DNA of 64,000 nucleotides. It comes from UBA5794 sp963714375 (GTDB lineage: Bacteria; Actinomycetota; Acidimicrobiia; Spongiisociales; UBA5794). The DNA is taken from assembly GCA_963714375.1 (NCBI GenBank), contig CAVQOG010000008.1, positions 248,001-312,000 of the forward strand. The letters are read 5' to 3'. Of this stretch, positions 7,618 through 16,303 are shown one piece after another. Position numbers and translations under genes: made by a program. The number at the start of each line of letters is the position of its first letter. Position 1 is the stretch's first letter. The notes below the pieces were generated by a model. It was not told the DNA's origin and ran no database searches. It saw only the letters and a program-made list of their open reading frames with translations.

Positions 7618-8436
7618 ATGGATCATCCAACTGTTGCAATCCTCGGTGCCGGATCACTTGGCGAGATATTCGCGCGAGGTCTACTCCGTGCTGGATGGAC
7701 GCCCGATGACTTGATCTTGGTCACCCGCCGAGCGGAGCGTGCGTCGGACCTCCAGAAGGACACCGAGATCTCAGCGATCACATCCTTGGCTGCCGGTGCA
7801 AAGGGGAGGGATGTTGTCATCATTTCCGTCAAGCCAAACGATATCTCGAAGGTTCTTTCCGAAATTCGGGAATGCCTGACACCGGACCAGGTCGTCGTGT
7901 GTATGGCGGCTGGAGTCGAGCTTGCAACGCTTGAGACGGCGCTGCCCGGTCAACCAATCATCCGCGCCATGCCGAACACACCCGCAGCGGTCGATCTCGG
8001 AATGACCGCTCTCTCCGCAGGAACGTCGGCGTCGGACGACGACGTTGCGAAGGCCCGCGTCGTGCTCGGTGCGGTTGGCGAGACGATCGAACTCTCGGAA
8101 GATCTCCTTGATGCCGTGACTGCGGTTTCTGGAACCGGACCGGCATACGTTTTCCTCCTCGCCGAGGCACTCATTGAGGCGGCTATTCGCGAGGGCCTGC
8201 CACACCACGCTGCCGAAAAGCTTGTTCACCAAACCATCCGCGGCTCGGGCGAGCTGCTATTCCAATCCGACAAGTCAGCTTTCCGGCTCCGCGGCCAGGT
8301 CACATCACCCGGTGGCACGACCGCCGCTGCAATGCATGTCCTTGAGGACGGTGGATTTCGTGCCCTGATGGAGGATGCCGTTCAGTCGGCTGCGAACCGG
8401 TCACGTGAACTCGGGAAACGGGCGATCGACACATGA
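7618..8436 (+). CDS. proC: Pyrroline-5-carboxylate reductase
   Basis: A 272-residue P5C reductase that makes proline from pyrroline-5-carboxylate with NAD(P)H. The Rossmann motif VAILGAGSLGEIFARGL is at the N-terminus, followed by RAMPNTPAAVDLGMTALS, and the family signature is in VTSPGGTTAAAMHVLEDGGF near the C-terminus. The length is normal. Its stop overlaps the start of the proline dehydrogenase gene by four bases (ATGA), so the two are translationally coupled. Confidence 0.96.
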   Translation: MDHPTVAILGAGSLGEIFARGLLRAGWTPDDLILVTRRAERASDLQKDTEISAITSLAAGAKGRDVVIISVKPNDISKVLSEIRECLTPDQVVVCMAAGVELATLETALPGQPIIRAMPNTPAAVDLGMTALSAGTSASDDDVAKARVVLGAVGETIELSEDLLDAVTAVSGTGPAYVFLLAEALIEAAIREGLPHHAAEKLVHQTIRGSGELLFQSDKSAFRLRGQVTSPGGTTAAAMHVLEDGGFRALMEDAVQSAANRSRELGKRAIDT

Positions 8437-9338
8437 TGCGATCGGCCATGCTCGCCGTTACCAACCGGACAGCGACTCGCAAACTCATCACCGATACCAG
8501 GGCCGGCAAGGCAGTAGCACACCGATTCGTCGCGGGGAACCTGCTCTCGGAGGCTGTGGCCGCTGCGGTTGCGTTGAATCGGGACGGCCTCAAGGTCTCG
8601 ATGGACTACCTCGGTGAACATGTTTCGACATCCCCAGAGGCCGCGATCGCGACCGAGTCCTACATTGAGTGCATCGAGCAGATAGGTGAGAACGGGCTGG
8701 ACGCAAATGTCTCGGTCAAGCTGACACAGCTTGGTATGGGTTTCGACGAAGGCCTGGCAGCGGCCAACCTCGATCGTATCTCGGTGGCCGCGCTCGGCGT
8801 TGGGACAACGGTGACCGTTGACATGGAGGAATCCGAGCACACCGAGACAACGATCTCGCTCTACGAGAGCGCTCAGAAGTCGCATGGAAATCTCGGGATC
8901 GCGATCCAGTCATACCTCCACCGATCTCCAGACGACATCGAACGGATCGTTTCGCTCGGTGGGCATATTCGTCTGTGCAAGGGCGCGTATGCCGAACCAG
9001 CGTCGATCGCGCACCAATCATCTGCTGCAGTTGACGGGGCGTACGATTATCTGAGCAGCATTCTGATGGCGAACGACGAAGTGAAGCCCGCGATCGCGAC
9101 ACACGATGATGCGCGGATCGAGAACGTGCTTCGCCACGCTGACAAGCGTTCCGGGCCGTGGGAGTTCCAGATGCTCTACGGTGTGCGCCGCGACCGCCAA
9201 GTCGAATTGGCGGGTTTGGGTCATGCCATGCGGGTGTATGTCCCATACGGTGAAGCTTGGTACCCGTACCTCACCAGACGGATGGCCGAACGTCCTGCGA
9301 ATGTGGCATTCTTCCTGCGAGCAATGGTCGGAAAGTGA
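8433..9338 (+). CDS. Proline dehydrogenase
   Basis: A 301-residue monofunctional proline dehydrogenase (PRODH, TIM barrel, FAD). Recognisable segments are VSVKLTQLG, TVDMEE, IRLCKGAYAEPASI, PAIATHDD, EFQMLYGVRRDR and the C-terminal YVPYGEAWYPYLTRRMAERP. It oxidises proline to P5C and passes electrons to the quinone pool; the P5C dehydrogenase half of PutA is not attached or adjacent. It overlaps proC, which catalyses the opposite conversion. Its TGA stop also overlaps the ATG of the following gene (TGATG). Confidence 0.95.
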   Translation: MMRSAMLAVTNRTATRKLITDTRAGKAVAHRFVAGNLLSEAVAAAVALNRDGLKVSMDYLGEHVSTSPEAAIATESYIECIEQIGENGLDANVSVKLTQLGMGFDEGLAAANLDRISVAALGVGTTVTVDMEESEHTETTISLYESAQKSHGNLGIAIQSYLHRSPDDIERIVSLGGHIRLCKGAYAEPASIAHQSSAAVDGAYDYLSSILMANDEVKPAIATHDDARIENVLRHADKRSGPWEFQMLYGVRRDRQVELAGLGHAMRVYVPYGEAWYPYLTRRMAERPANVAFFLRAMVGK

Positions 9339-10552
9339 TGCAACGAACGATGATCACCCGAACGGGCGTCAACCTCCGGCACTCGGTGAAGTATCTCGCA
9401 GCGGTTCTTGCCGTCTTGTTCGTGGTCGCGGCGACGCCAAGCGACATCGTCGCAGAGGTGGCTGCCGACGGTTTCTACGTGGATTCGGGGACGTCTGCAA
9501 CCGATGCGTGCGTTTCGGCGTCGGTCGCCGATGCGCGCAACGCCGGCGGAAATCTCTACGTCGTGGTTCTCGTTGACGAGCCGAGTGGGGGAGCGACCAC
9601 CTTCTCTGGGGGAATGCTCACATCGCTTGGCACGACCGGAACTGTGTTCACGGTCGCACCGGAAACAGTTGGGTATGAGGAAAACGAGGCATTCTGGTCC
9701 ACGGATCAGCTCAACGCTGCAGTTGATGAGTCGCTGACCGTTGCATCCGACAACGACGTCGTCCGAACCTTCGTCAACACGCTCACGGGTGAGAGCGGAA
9801 CATGTTCGAACCAATCGACCGAGGGGAAGAGCGGTTGGGCGTGGATTGTGGTCTTCATCATCATCATCGGAGGCATTGGCTTCTTGATATGGCGGTCGGC
9901 TCGGTCGGGCAAGCAGAAGCGGATTGAGGAACTCGCGAAGGCGAAGGAACCGGTGCAGGCCCAGATAGATGCAATCGCAAACGACATCCTTGAGCTCGAA
10001 ACGGAAGTATCGGAGGCCAACAATCCCGAGGCAACCGCACATTTCAACAATGCCACTGCATCGTTTACAACAGCCAGTGATCGTCTTGCGGCAGCCAACG
10101 ATGCCGGTGCGCTCCTCGCTCTCAGTTTCGACCTTGATCTGACGATCTGGACGCTTGATTGTGCTGAGGCTGTGCTCGATGGCAACCCTCTGCCGGATGA
10201 GCCACAAAGGCCGGAACCCCCCAAGCCACCGGTATCGACTTCGATCGAATCGGCACCCGGTCCGAGTGAAGAATCCGAACGACAGAGGACCGATCTCCCG
10301 GCAACCCTTCCCGAGTATCGTCGGCGCGGCGGCCGACAGAGCAGCTATGGCTCAGATCAAATGATGCAGGTGCTCGTGGGCATGGCGGCAATGAAGGGGC
10401 TTGGTGGCCTCGGCGGTGGAGTCTCGGGCAGGCCATTGTCGGGTGGTGGGTCTGGCTCGTCCCGATCGGGCAGGAGCGGTTGGGGATCCTCAAAGCCCCC
10501 GTCCGGAACCCAGAAGAAACGAACGCGCGGAGGCGGTCGACGCAGCGGCTAG
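9338..10552 (+). CDS. Membrane protein with TPM-like extracytoplasmic domain and Gly/Ser-rich tail
   Basis: A 404-residue protein. A signal sequence (KYLAAVLAVLFVVAATPS, roughly residues 16-33) is followed by an extracytoplasmic domain of about 120 residues. It resembles TPM-type domains in its GGNLYVVVLVDEPSGG strand, though I cannot see a diagnostic motif. One membrane helix follows (WAWIVVFIIIIGGIGFLIW), then a cytoplasmic charged helical region and a tail rich in Pro, then Gly/Ser/Arg. The start is the ATG sharing bases with the preceding stop. It is followed by pspA; TPM-like proteins and PspA are neighbours in other actinobacteria, suggesting an envelope role. Function unassigned. Confidence 0.75.
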   Translation: MQRTMITRTGVNLRHSVKYLAAVLAVLFVVAATPSDIVAEVAADGFYVDSGTSATDACVSASVADARNAGGNLYVVVLVDEPSGGATTFSGGMLTSLGTTGTVFTVAPETVGYEENEAFWSTDQLNAAVDESLTVASDNDVVRTFVNTLTGESGTCSNQSTEGKSGWAWIVVFIIIIGGIGFLIWRSARSGKQKRIEELAKAKEPVQAQIDAIANDILELETEVSEANNPEATAHFNNATASFTTASDRLAAANDAGALLALSFDLDLTIWTLDCAEAVLDGNPLPDEPQRPEPPKPPVSTSIESAPGPSEESERQRTDLPATLPEYRRRGGRQSSYGSDQMMQVLVGMAAMKGLGGLGGGVSGRPLSGGGSGSSRSGRSGWGSSKPPSGTQKKRTRGGGRRSG

Positions 10553-10658
10553 TGAGACCCCGAGATGTGACAACCGCGGATGTTGCCTTGGGCTGAATGA
10601 ACGGGTGCAGGAAAGCCTCTAGTATCGCTGTACAACGCGACCGAAAGCTGGGGACACG

Positions 10659-11423
10659 ATGTTCAAGCGGATTTGGGCCTATCTCAAGGCACTTTTCACA
10701 ACCACGGCCGAAAAGGCCATGGATCCAAAGATCGAGATCGAGGCCGCCATCAACGAGGCCAAGAAGAAGGATCAGGATCTGAGAAACCAAGCGGCGAAGG
10801 TGATAGCGCACCGTACGCAGCTTGAGAGTCAAATCGGTCGGGCTGCTGATTCGGTTGGCGAAGCGCGAGAGATGGCCAAACAGGCGATCCTCAAAGCTGA
10901 GGCTGCCAAGAACGCCGGTGACCAAGCGGGAGTCGAGAAGTGGACGCAGGCTGCACAGTCCATTGCCATGAAGCTCCAGGCGTCTGAGAACAATCTCGCG
11001 TCGCTCAAAGAGCAGTTCGGGGTTGCCCAGGTACAGGCCGAGAAGGCCAAGGACGCCGTTCAGCAAAACTCGATGAATCTCCAAGAGCTGTCTGCCAGAA
11101 GGATGGAGCTTTTGGGTCAACTTGAGCAGGCCAAGATGCAAGAAGCCGTCAACGAGGCCGTGCAATCGATGTCCGTCTCGATTTCGGACGATGGGCCTTC
11201 TCTCGACCAGGTCGAGGCGAAGATCGAGAGACGTAAGGCCGAGGCAATGGCGAGTGCCGAACTCCACGAAGCCACGCCCGAAGGAGCCGAAGCCGAGTTG
11301 AAGGCATCGATCAATATCGCACAGGCTGATGCCAAGCTTGAAGAACTCAAGGCTGAACTCGGCTTGTCGAGCCCAGCGCCCCCAACGGAGCCTGCTGCAA
11401 CGCCGGAGCCCGAGCAGATCTGA
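10659..11423 (+). CDS. pspA: PspA/IM30-family membrane-stress protein
   Basis: A 254-residue, almost wholly alpha-helical coiled-coil protein beginning MFKRIWAYLKALF, the amphipathic N-terminal helix typical of PspA/Vipp1. A central domain rich in Ala, Gln, Glu and Lys follows (for example IGRAADSVGEAREMAKQA), and the tail is Pro/Glu-rich. The family oligomerises on the inner face of the cytoplasmic membrane and protects it under stress. In place of the usual partner clgR or pspM, its upstream neighbour is the TPM-like membrane protein. A GGGGA motif precedes the ATG. The 106 bp upstream contain no gene. Confidence 0.88.
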   Translation: MFKRIWAYLKALFTTTAEKAMDPKIEIEAAINEAKKKDQDLRNQAAKVIAHRTQLESQIGRAADSVGEAREMAKQAILKAEAAKNAGDQAGVEKWTQAAQSIAMKLQASENNLASLKEQFGVAQVQAEKAKDAVQQNSMNLQELSARRMELLGQLEQAKMQEAVNEAVQSMSVSISDDGPSLDQVEAKIERRKAEAMASAELHEATPEGAEAELKASINIAQADAKLEELKAELGLSSPAPPTEPAATPEPEQI

Positions 11424-11425
11424 GC

Positions 11426-11443
11426 CCGACGTCCGACTTCTGA
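11426..11443. repeat. Short heptad repeat (CGACnTC words)
   Basis: CCGACGTCCGACTTCTGA sits between the pspA stop and the ribosome binding site of the next gene. It carries two and a half units of the 7-bp words seen at the other sites, for example CCGACGT and CTTCTGA. Confidence 0.45.
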
Positions 11444-11452
11444 GAGGAAACC

Positions 11453-13612
11453 GTGACGACCACTGAGGACAAGGAACAGACCGAGAAGCCTCGGGTTTCT
11501 GCTTCCACTCTCATAGGAGTCATCGCTGCCTTGACCGTTGCCGGGACCATGTCGCTGTGGTGGTTTGGTTCGTTGCCCGGTCACGTCGAGTTTGCCGTGG
11601 GTCGTGTGGTATTCGGGAATGTCCCTGACGTCGTCGTTGCCATCTTCTATTTCACCGTATCGACGTTTCTCGGTATCTCGATCGGGCTCTTTGCCGTCAG
11701 GGCTCGCAACTGGGAGCGAGGTTCGTGGGAACGCCGTACGGGTGACTTCAAGCGGCGATTGCATCGATTCCGGCAGGGCGTCACGATGCGCACGGTCATG
11801 GAGGATCCGAGATCCGGGTTTATGCATGCCCTGATGTATTACGGCTTCATCGTGTTGTTCCTCGGAACAGTCACCCTTGAGATAGACCACCTCATGCCGG
11901 CGGGTTTCAAGTTTCTGCACGGAACCGTCTATCAGGCCTATTCGTTCATCCTCGATGCCGCCGGGGTTGCGTTCCTCGCCGGTGTGTTGTTGGCCGCGAT
12001 CCTGCGATACGGCATCCGCCTTCCCCGCATTGCCAGCAAGACCCGTCCCGAGGACGCATGGATCCTCATCACGCTTGGCGCAATCGGTGTCACCGGGCTG
12101 CTGACCGAGGCAGCACGGATCTCCCTTGTCGGTCGTCCCGATTTTGAAGTCTGGTCCTTCGTCGGGTACCCACTTGCGATGCTCATCCCCGCGTCGTCAG
12201 CTTCGGGGATTCATCAGATCCTCTGGATTCTCCACTTCGTTTCATTCCTTGTCTTTCTTGTGATCCTCCCGGTAACGAAACTCCGCCACATGATCACAAC
12301 CCCGGTCAACCTCGCCCTTTCGCCGAGGGAGCGGCACAAGGGTGCGATGCGTGAGATGCCGAACCTGATGGAAGCAACCGATATCGAAACAGTTGGTTCG
12401 GCCACCGTTGGGGAGTTCACGTGGAAGCAACTCCTCGACACGGATGCCTGCACGATCTGCGGACGTTGCACGTCGGTGTGTCCAGCCCACAACACGGGGA
12501 AACTCCTCGATCCGAGAGAGATCGTTCTGAAACTCGGAACGGTCGCAGCTGCTACCGGAACTCCACCAGTTTCGCCTCCTGTCGGGGTTGACGAGGGGAT
12601 CACCGTTACGTCGGACAACGTGTTCCAGCTCATTTCGTCGGAGGAGGTGTGGGCATGTACGACGTGTCGTGCGTGTGACGAGATTTGCCCCGCCGACATC
12701 GAGATTCTGGACAAGCTCCTCGACATGCGCCGGTACCTGTCGTTGATGGAGTCGGACTTCCCGTCCGAGCTCGGCAAGGCCTACGTGTCGATGGAGAACT
12801 CATCGAACCCATACGGTGTCGATCAGACGACGAGGGGCGATTGGACGGACCAGCTCGATTTTGAGGTGAAGCGCCTTGGAGAGCCCGGTGTCGAGGCCGA
12901 ATACCTGATGTGGGTCGGTTGCGCAGGATCATTCGACGATCGAAACCGCAACGTGACCATCTCAACGGCAAGGCTCCTTCACAAGGCTGGTGTGGATTTC
13001 GGGATTCTCGGAGCCAAAGAGCTCTGCACGGGGGATCCCGCACGTCGGACCGGCAATGAGTACGTGTTCCAGGGTCTGGCCCTCCAGAACATCGAGACTC
13101 TCAACGATCTCGGTGTCGGCACGATCATCACCCAGTGCCCCCATTGCTTCAACACGCTCGGGAACGAATACCCCCAATTTGGTGGCAACTACACGGTTGT
13201 GCATCACTCCGAACTGCTGAGTCAACTCGTTGAGGAAGGGCGACTACAGCCAACGTCATCGGGCGAAACGATCGTCTTCCACGATCCGTGCTACCTCGGA
13301 AGACACAACGACACATTTTTGGCACCGCGGACGATCGTGGACTCGTCAGGGGTCCGGGTTGAGATGGAACGGAACGGGACCGGATCGTTCTGCTGTGGTG
13401 CCGGTGGTGGCAAGTTCTGGTTCGAGGAGCACGAAGGCAAGAAGATCAACATCGAACGAACTGAGGAAGCGGTCGGTACGGGAGCAGACATCATCGCGAC
13501 CGGCTGCCCGTTCTGCTACGTCATGATCGACGACGGCATCAAGGAGATGGGCGTCGACGAAACCGTCGTGGTTCGGGATCTCGCCATGCTGCTGGATGAG
13601 AGAACGAGGTAG
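11453..13612 (+). CDS. EtfD-like membrane iron-sulfur oxidoreductase
   Basis: A 719-residue protein starting at GTG after GAGAGGAAA. The N-terminal ~280 residues hold about six membrane helices of the nitrate-reductase-gamma type. Two 4Fe-4S motifs follow: CTICGRCTSVCPAHN and CTTCRACDEICPADIE. The C-terminal part has two CCG-type modules of the heterodisulfide reductase family, the second with FHDPCYLGRHN and FCCGAGGG. This domain order matches FadF and mycobacterial EtfD (Rv0338c), which carry electrons from ETF and acyl-CoA dehydrogenases to menaquinone. The two acyl-CoA dehydrogenases in this window fit that role. No etfAB is visible in the window. Confidence 0.88.
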   Translation: MTTTEDKEQTEKPRVSASTLIGVIAALTVAGTMSLWWFGSLPGHVEFAVGRVVFGNVPDVVVAIFYFTVSTFLGISIGLFAVRARNWERGSWERRTGDFKRRLHRFRQGVTMRTVMEDPRSGFMHALMYYGFIVLFLGTVTLEIDHLMPAGFKFLHGTVYQAYSFILDAAGVAFLAGVLLAAILRYGIRLPRIASKTRPEDAWILITLGAIGVTGLLTEAARISLVGRPDFEVWSFVGYPLAMLIPASSASGIHQILWILHFVSFLVFLVILPVTKLRHMITTPVNLALSPRERHKGAMREMPNLMEATDIETVGSATVGEFTWKQLLDTDACTICGRCTSVCPAHNTGKLLDPREIVLKLGTVAAATGTPPVSPPVGVDEGITVTSDNVFQLISSEEVWACTTCRACDEICPADIEILDKLLDMRRYLSLMESDFPSELGKAYVSMENSSNPYGVDQTTRGDWTDQLDFEVKRLGEPGVEAEYLMWVGCAGSFDDRNRNVTISTARLLHKAGVDFGILGAKELCTGDPARRTGNEYVFQGLALQNIETLNDLGVGTIITQCPHCFNTLGNEYPQFGGNYTVVHHSELLSQLVEEGRLQPTSSGETIVFHDPCYLGRHNDTFLAPRTIVDSSGVRVEMERNGTGSFCCGAGGGKFWFEEHEGKKINIERTEEAVGTGADIIATGCPFCYVMIDDGIKEMGVDETVVVRDLAMLLDERTR

Positions 13613-13614
13613 CT

Positions 13615-13634
13615 CGAAGTCAGAAGTCAGAAAC
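13615..13634. repeat. Short heptad repeat (TCAGAAG)
   Basis: Two adjacent units, CGAAGTCAGAAGTCAGAA, lie directly after the stop of the oxidoreductase gene. The same 7-bp word appears in direct or inverted form at several other sites. Confidence 0.5.
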
Positions 13635-13694
13635 CGGACGAATAGAACTGACAGATGATGTTTCGTGTCTGGGGTCTTCGATGAGACGGAGTGC

Positions 13695-14228
13695 TCAGAC
13701 ACGCCCCATGGCAGCAGTCGCCAGCTCGATCAGTATATCTCGCGGCTCACCGAGTTCCCCATAGCCGCCGTTCACACCGAGCCCGATAAACATGCCACTT
13801 CCGGCATCGACGGCGAGTCCGCGGTACGTTTGGGAGTAGACCGCCGCAATGCCCAGATCCGGGACAGTCTCGGCGCTGCCATCGGCGACCTTCGCCATGT
13901 AGCCTTCGAACAACGCCGCCGGAGCGGCGGAGCGCCCCTCACCGTCATCGATGCTGACGAAGATTGCAACCCCTACATCTTCGCCGAAATCAAAGACGCA
14001 CGAGACTGGCGGCTCGTTCCGGGATTCAACAACCGTGAGCCCCGTTGCTGCCTCCACCTCCTCGACGGTCACCAAGCTGCAAGGAGACGCATCCACGGGT
14101 ACGACATCCGACTCGGCCAGTGAGCTGGTCGTCGTCGGGGCACCGGGTCCGATCGTTGTGTCCGGAACACTCTCACCACCACAAGCGGCGAGCAGCAGCA
14201 CACCACACAGTATTCCCACTATCCGCAT
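13695..14228 (-). CDS. Lipoprotein, DUF3558-like
   Basis: A lipoprotein of about 177 residues. The signal peptide MRIVGILCGVLLLAACGG has the lipobox LAAC, so a lipidated Cys is expected. A Thr/Ser/Pro linker follows, then a folded domain beginning CSLVTVEEVEAATG, which resembles the opening of DUF3558-type actinobacterial lipoproteins, with further Cys in SCVFDF. Function unknown. The ATG at 14228 is preferred; the GTG at 14231 is also possible because GGGGGG lies 6-9 bp upstream. Convergent with the EtfD-like gene. Confidence 0.8.
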   Translation of the reverse strand: MRIVGILCGVLLLAACGGESVPDTTIGPGAPTTTSSLAESDVVPVDASPCSLVTVEEVEAATGLTVVESRNEPPVSCVFDFGEDVGVAIFVSIDDGEGRSAAPAALFEGYMAKVADGSAETVPDLGIAAVYSQTYRGLAVDAGSGMFIGLGVNGGYGELGEPRDILIELATAAMGRV

Positions 14229-14296
14229 CACGTCGGGCCCCCCTATTGCTTGGTCATCATGTCAGCCGCACGATACATCGCTTTCGGATTCCCCGG

Positions 14297-14328
14297 CTTC
14301 TGACTTCTGACTTCTGGCGTCTGACTTA
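14297..14328. repeat. Heptad repeat (CTTCTGA x3) upstream of pheA
   Basis: GCTTCTGACTTCTGACTTCTG followed by GCGTCTGACTT: four units with a 7-bp period in the gap between the divergent lipoprotein and prephenate dehydratase genes. It ends 15 bp before the pheA start, so it would lie in the promoter or leader. Confidence 0.65.
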
Positions 14329-14343
14329 CCCTATCTTCCGTTG

Positions 14344-15168
14344 ATGATCATCGGATACCAGGGCGAACCGCACAGCTACAGCCATCAGGCATCCACGGAG
14401 TTGTTTCCAGGCGGGCAGCTTGTCGGGTTTCGTGGATTCGCATCCGCCTTCGCGGCACTTGAAGCCGCCGAGGTCGATCGGCTGGTTGTACCGGTCGAAA
14501 ACTCGACGACAGGGTCCGTGCTGCCGGTGCTTGATCGGCTGCCCGGCGATGACAGCCACGTTCGATTCTCGATTCTGGCCGAGCACCTTGTTGAGGTCCA
14601 TCACGCACTCCACGGTCTCAAGGGAGCATCGCTCGACCAGATCACAGAAGTGCGCAGCCACCCGGAGGCTCTCGCCCAGGCGGAGCACGCGCTCCTCACC
14701 CTCGGCATCGAACCGGTTCCAACGCATGACACGGCAGGGGCCGTCCGGCAGGTTGCCGAGGGCGGAGACCCGACAATCGCTGCCTTGGCGCCTCCCAAAG
14801 CTGGCGCCGCCCACGGACTCGTTGTTCTCAAGGACAACGTTCTCGACAAGGCCCACAACACCACACGCTTCGTTGTTATCCACGTCGGAGATCCTGAGGT
14901 CAACGAGGATGACGACAAGACAACGATCGTCGTCACGTTTGCTCATACGCCCGGTGCCTTGGCTCTCGTGTTGACGGAGCTCGGACTCCGCGGCGCCAAC
15001 TTGACCCGAATCGAGTCTCGCCCAGCAGGTGCCGCGTGGAATTACCGGTCCTTCATCGATCTCGTCCACGAGCCCGGTGTCGAGGGGTTGCGCCACGTCC
15101 TTGAGCCTCCGCCGGCGAACGCAGCAACCATCCTCAACCTTGGCTCATACAAGGCAGTCGTCTCGTAG
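14344..15168 (+). CDS. pheA: Prephenate dehydratase
   Basis: About 274 residues. It converts prephenate to phenylpyruvate in phenylalanine synthesis. The catalytic domain carries GYQGEPHSYSHQA, VPVENSTTGSV and the conserved NTTRFVVI (TRF motif). The C-terminal ACT domain has TPGALALVLTELGLRGANLT and the phenylalanine-binding ESRP motif (IESRPAG). It is the monofunctional actinobacterial form, without chorismate mutase. The ATG at 14344 is preceded directly by an in-frame TTG. Tandem hairpin elements follow 12 bp after the stop. Confidence 0.95.
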   Translation: MIIGYQGEPHSYSHQASTELFPGGQLVGFRGFASAFAALEAAEVDRLVVPVENSTTGSVLPVLDRLPGDDSHVRFSILAEHLVEVHHALHGLKGASLDQITEVRSHPEALAQAEHALLTLGIEPVPTHDTAGAVRQVAEGGDPTIAALAPPKAGAAHGLVVLKDNVLDKAHNTTRFVVIHVGDPEVNEDDDKTTIVVTFAHTPGALALVLTELGLRGANLTRIESRPAGAAWNYRSFIDLVHEPGVEGLRHVLEPPPANAATILNLGSYKAVVS

Positions 15169-15179
15169 CCAAACGCTCT

Positions 15180-15230
15180 GTTCTGTGGGCTCCATTGTGG
15201 AAGAACCGGGTACTGGAACCCTGGGTACCG
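15180..15230 (+). repeat. Dispersed hairpin element, copy 1
   Basis: It begins GTTCTGTGGGCTCC and ends GGAACCCTGGGTACCG. The inner arms GGGCTCC and GGAACCC pair with one mismatch. It starts 12 bp after the pheA stop. It is the first of two tandem copies and belongs to the family with conserved ends TTCTGTGGGC and CCCTGGGTACGCG. Confidence 0.7.
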
Positions 15231-15236
15231 GTGGTT

Positions 15237-15289
15237 CGTTCTGTGGGCTGTGGCCCACCGCCACGGTGGGTTCATACCCTGGGTACGCG
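15237..15289 (+). repeat. Dispersed hairpin element, copy 2
   Basis: CGTTCTGTGGGCTGTGG at the left end and CATACCCTGGGTACGCG at the right. The inner stem GCCCACCG / CGGTGGGT has a 3-base loop. It is separated from copy 1 by 6 bp, and both lie between pheA and the methyltransferase gene. Confidence 0.8.
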
Positions 15290-15333
15290 CCGTGCGGGTC
15301 TGCCGGTGATAGGGTTCGCGACCAGGAGGCTTT

Positions 15334-16212
15334 GTGGCGACGAGCACTGCCAGTTTTGGCGCGGGGAAACGTGAAGGGCACGACGCAACCGATTTTTATG
15401 CACGCCGGATGGTTCAGCCTCGTGGCAATCTTGACATCGGTCCGCTCGTCGACCCACCGGGCTCGATCATCGACCGCGTCTTTTGTCAATCGTCGACATC
15501 GATGGAGCAGATCCCTGACAATTGTGTCGCCCTGATGGTGACGTCGCCCCCGTACAACGTCGGCAAGGACTACGACGACGATCTGAACATCGATGAGTAC
15601 CTCAAGCTTCTCTCGGATGTATTCACTGAGTCATGGAGGGTCATCGAGCCGGGCGGTCGGATTGCGGTCAATGTCGCGAACCTCGGTCGCAAGCCATACA
15701 TCCCCCTCAATCAGTTCGTTGCTGCGCTTCTGACGGAAATTGGGTTTGACCTGCGTGGTGAGATCATTTGGCAGAAGGCGAAGTCTGCTGGTGGAAGCTG
15801 TGCGTGGGGGTCATGGATGTCAGCCAAGAACCCCACTCTCCGCGATGTTCACGAATACGTGATCGTCGCTTCAAAGGGGTCGTTCGCACGTGTCAGGACC
15901 GGTACCGACACGATCTCCAAGGAGGAGTTCTTGGAAGCGACCGTTTCGATCTGGGACATCCTCCCCGAGTCAGCACGCCGGATCGGTCATCCGGCCCCGT
16001 TCCCTGTGGAACTCCCACGGCGTCTCATCGAGTTGTACACATTCGAGGGTGACCTCGTGCTAGACCCGTTCCTCGGCTCAGGGTCGACCGCGGTCGCAGC
16101 TGTCGAAACCCATCGCCACTACGTTGGCTACGACCTCAACCGTGACTACATATCCCTCGCCGAGAAGCGGATACGGGAAGGCATGATCGGAACAAGAGGT
16201 ATCAAGGCCTGA
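15334..16212 (+). CDS. Solitary DNA methyltransferase (N4-cytosine or N6-adenine type)
   Basis: A 292-residue DNA methyltransferase of the beta class. Motif IV, TSPPYN, is at residues 70-75 and motif I, DLVLDPFLGSGSTA, is near 244-257, so the catalytic motif comes before the SAM-binding motif. SPPY fits either N4-cytosine or N6-adenine methylation; the base and target site cannot be read from sequence. The GTG start follows AGGAGG by 5 bp. No restriction endonuclease gene is next to it, so it may be an orphan with an epigenetic role. Two tandem hairpin elements lie directly upstream. Confidence 0.9.
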   Translation: MATSTASFGAGKREGHDATDFYARRMVQPRGNLDIGPLVDPPGSIIDRVFCQSSTSMEQIPDNCVALMVTSPPYNVGKDYDDDLNIDEYLKLLSDVFTESWRVIEPGGRIAVNVANLGRKPYIPLNQFVAALLTEIGFDLRGEIIWQKAKSAGGSCAWGSWMSAKNPTLRDVHEYVIVASKGSFARVRTGTDTISKEEFLEATVSIWDILPESARRIGHPAPFPVELPRRLIELYTFEGDLVLDPFLGSGSTAVAAVETHRHYVGYDLNRDYISLAEKRIREGMIGTRGIKA

Positions 16213-16219
16213 CGGTCCC

Positions 16220-16238
16220 GATCGAGCGGTCGCTGATC
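16220..16238. terminator. Possible hairpin between convergent genes
   Basis: GATCGAGCGGTCGCTGATC forms an 8-bp stem (GATC-AGCG with CGCT-GATC) with one bulged G and a 2-base loop. It is 8 bp after the methyltransferase stop, in the gap between it and nhaA. There is no U-tract, so the terminator role is weak. Confidence 0.3.
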
Positions 16239-16303
16239 GGCACCGCGGGCCGGCCGTTTGCTCGGCTCGCAGGTTCGGATGCCGCCGAAATGGCAGATAC
16301 CGC

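Noticed and set aside
9221..10207. Long reverse-strand open frame opposite the TPM-like gene (and similar ones at 10122-11267, 20667-21713, 32377-33657 and 49799-50725)
   Set aside because: Each lies wholly opposite a gene with strong family motifs and has Arg/Ser/Pro- or His-rich composition typical of antisense frames in GC-rich DNA.
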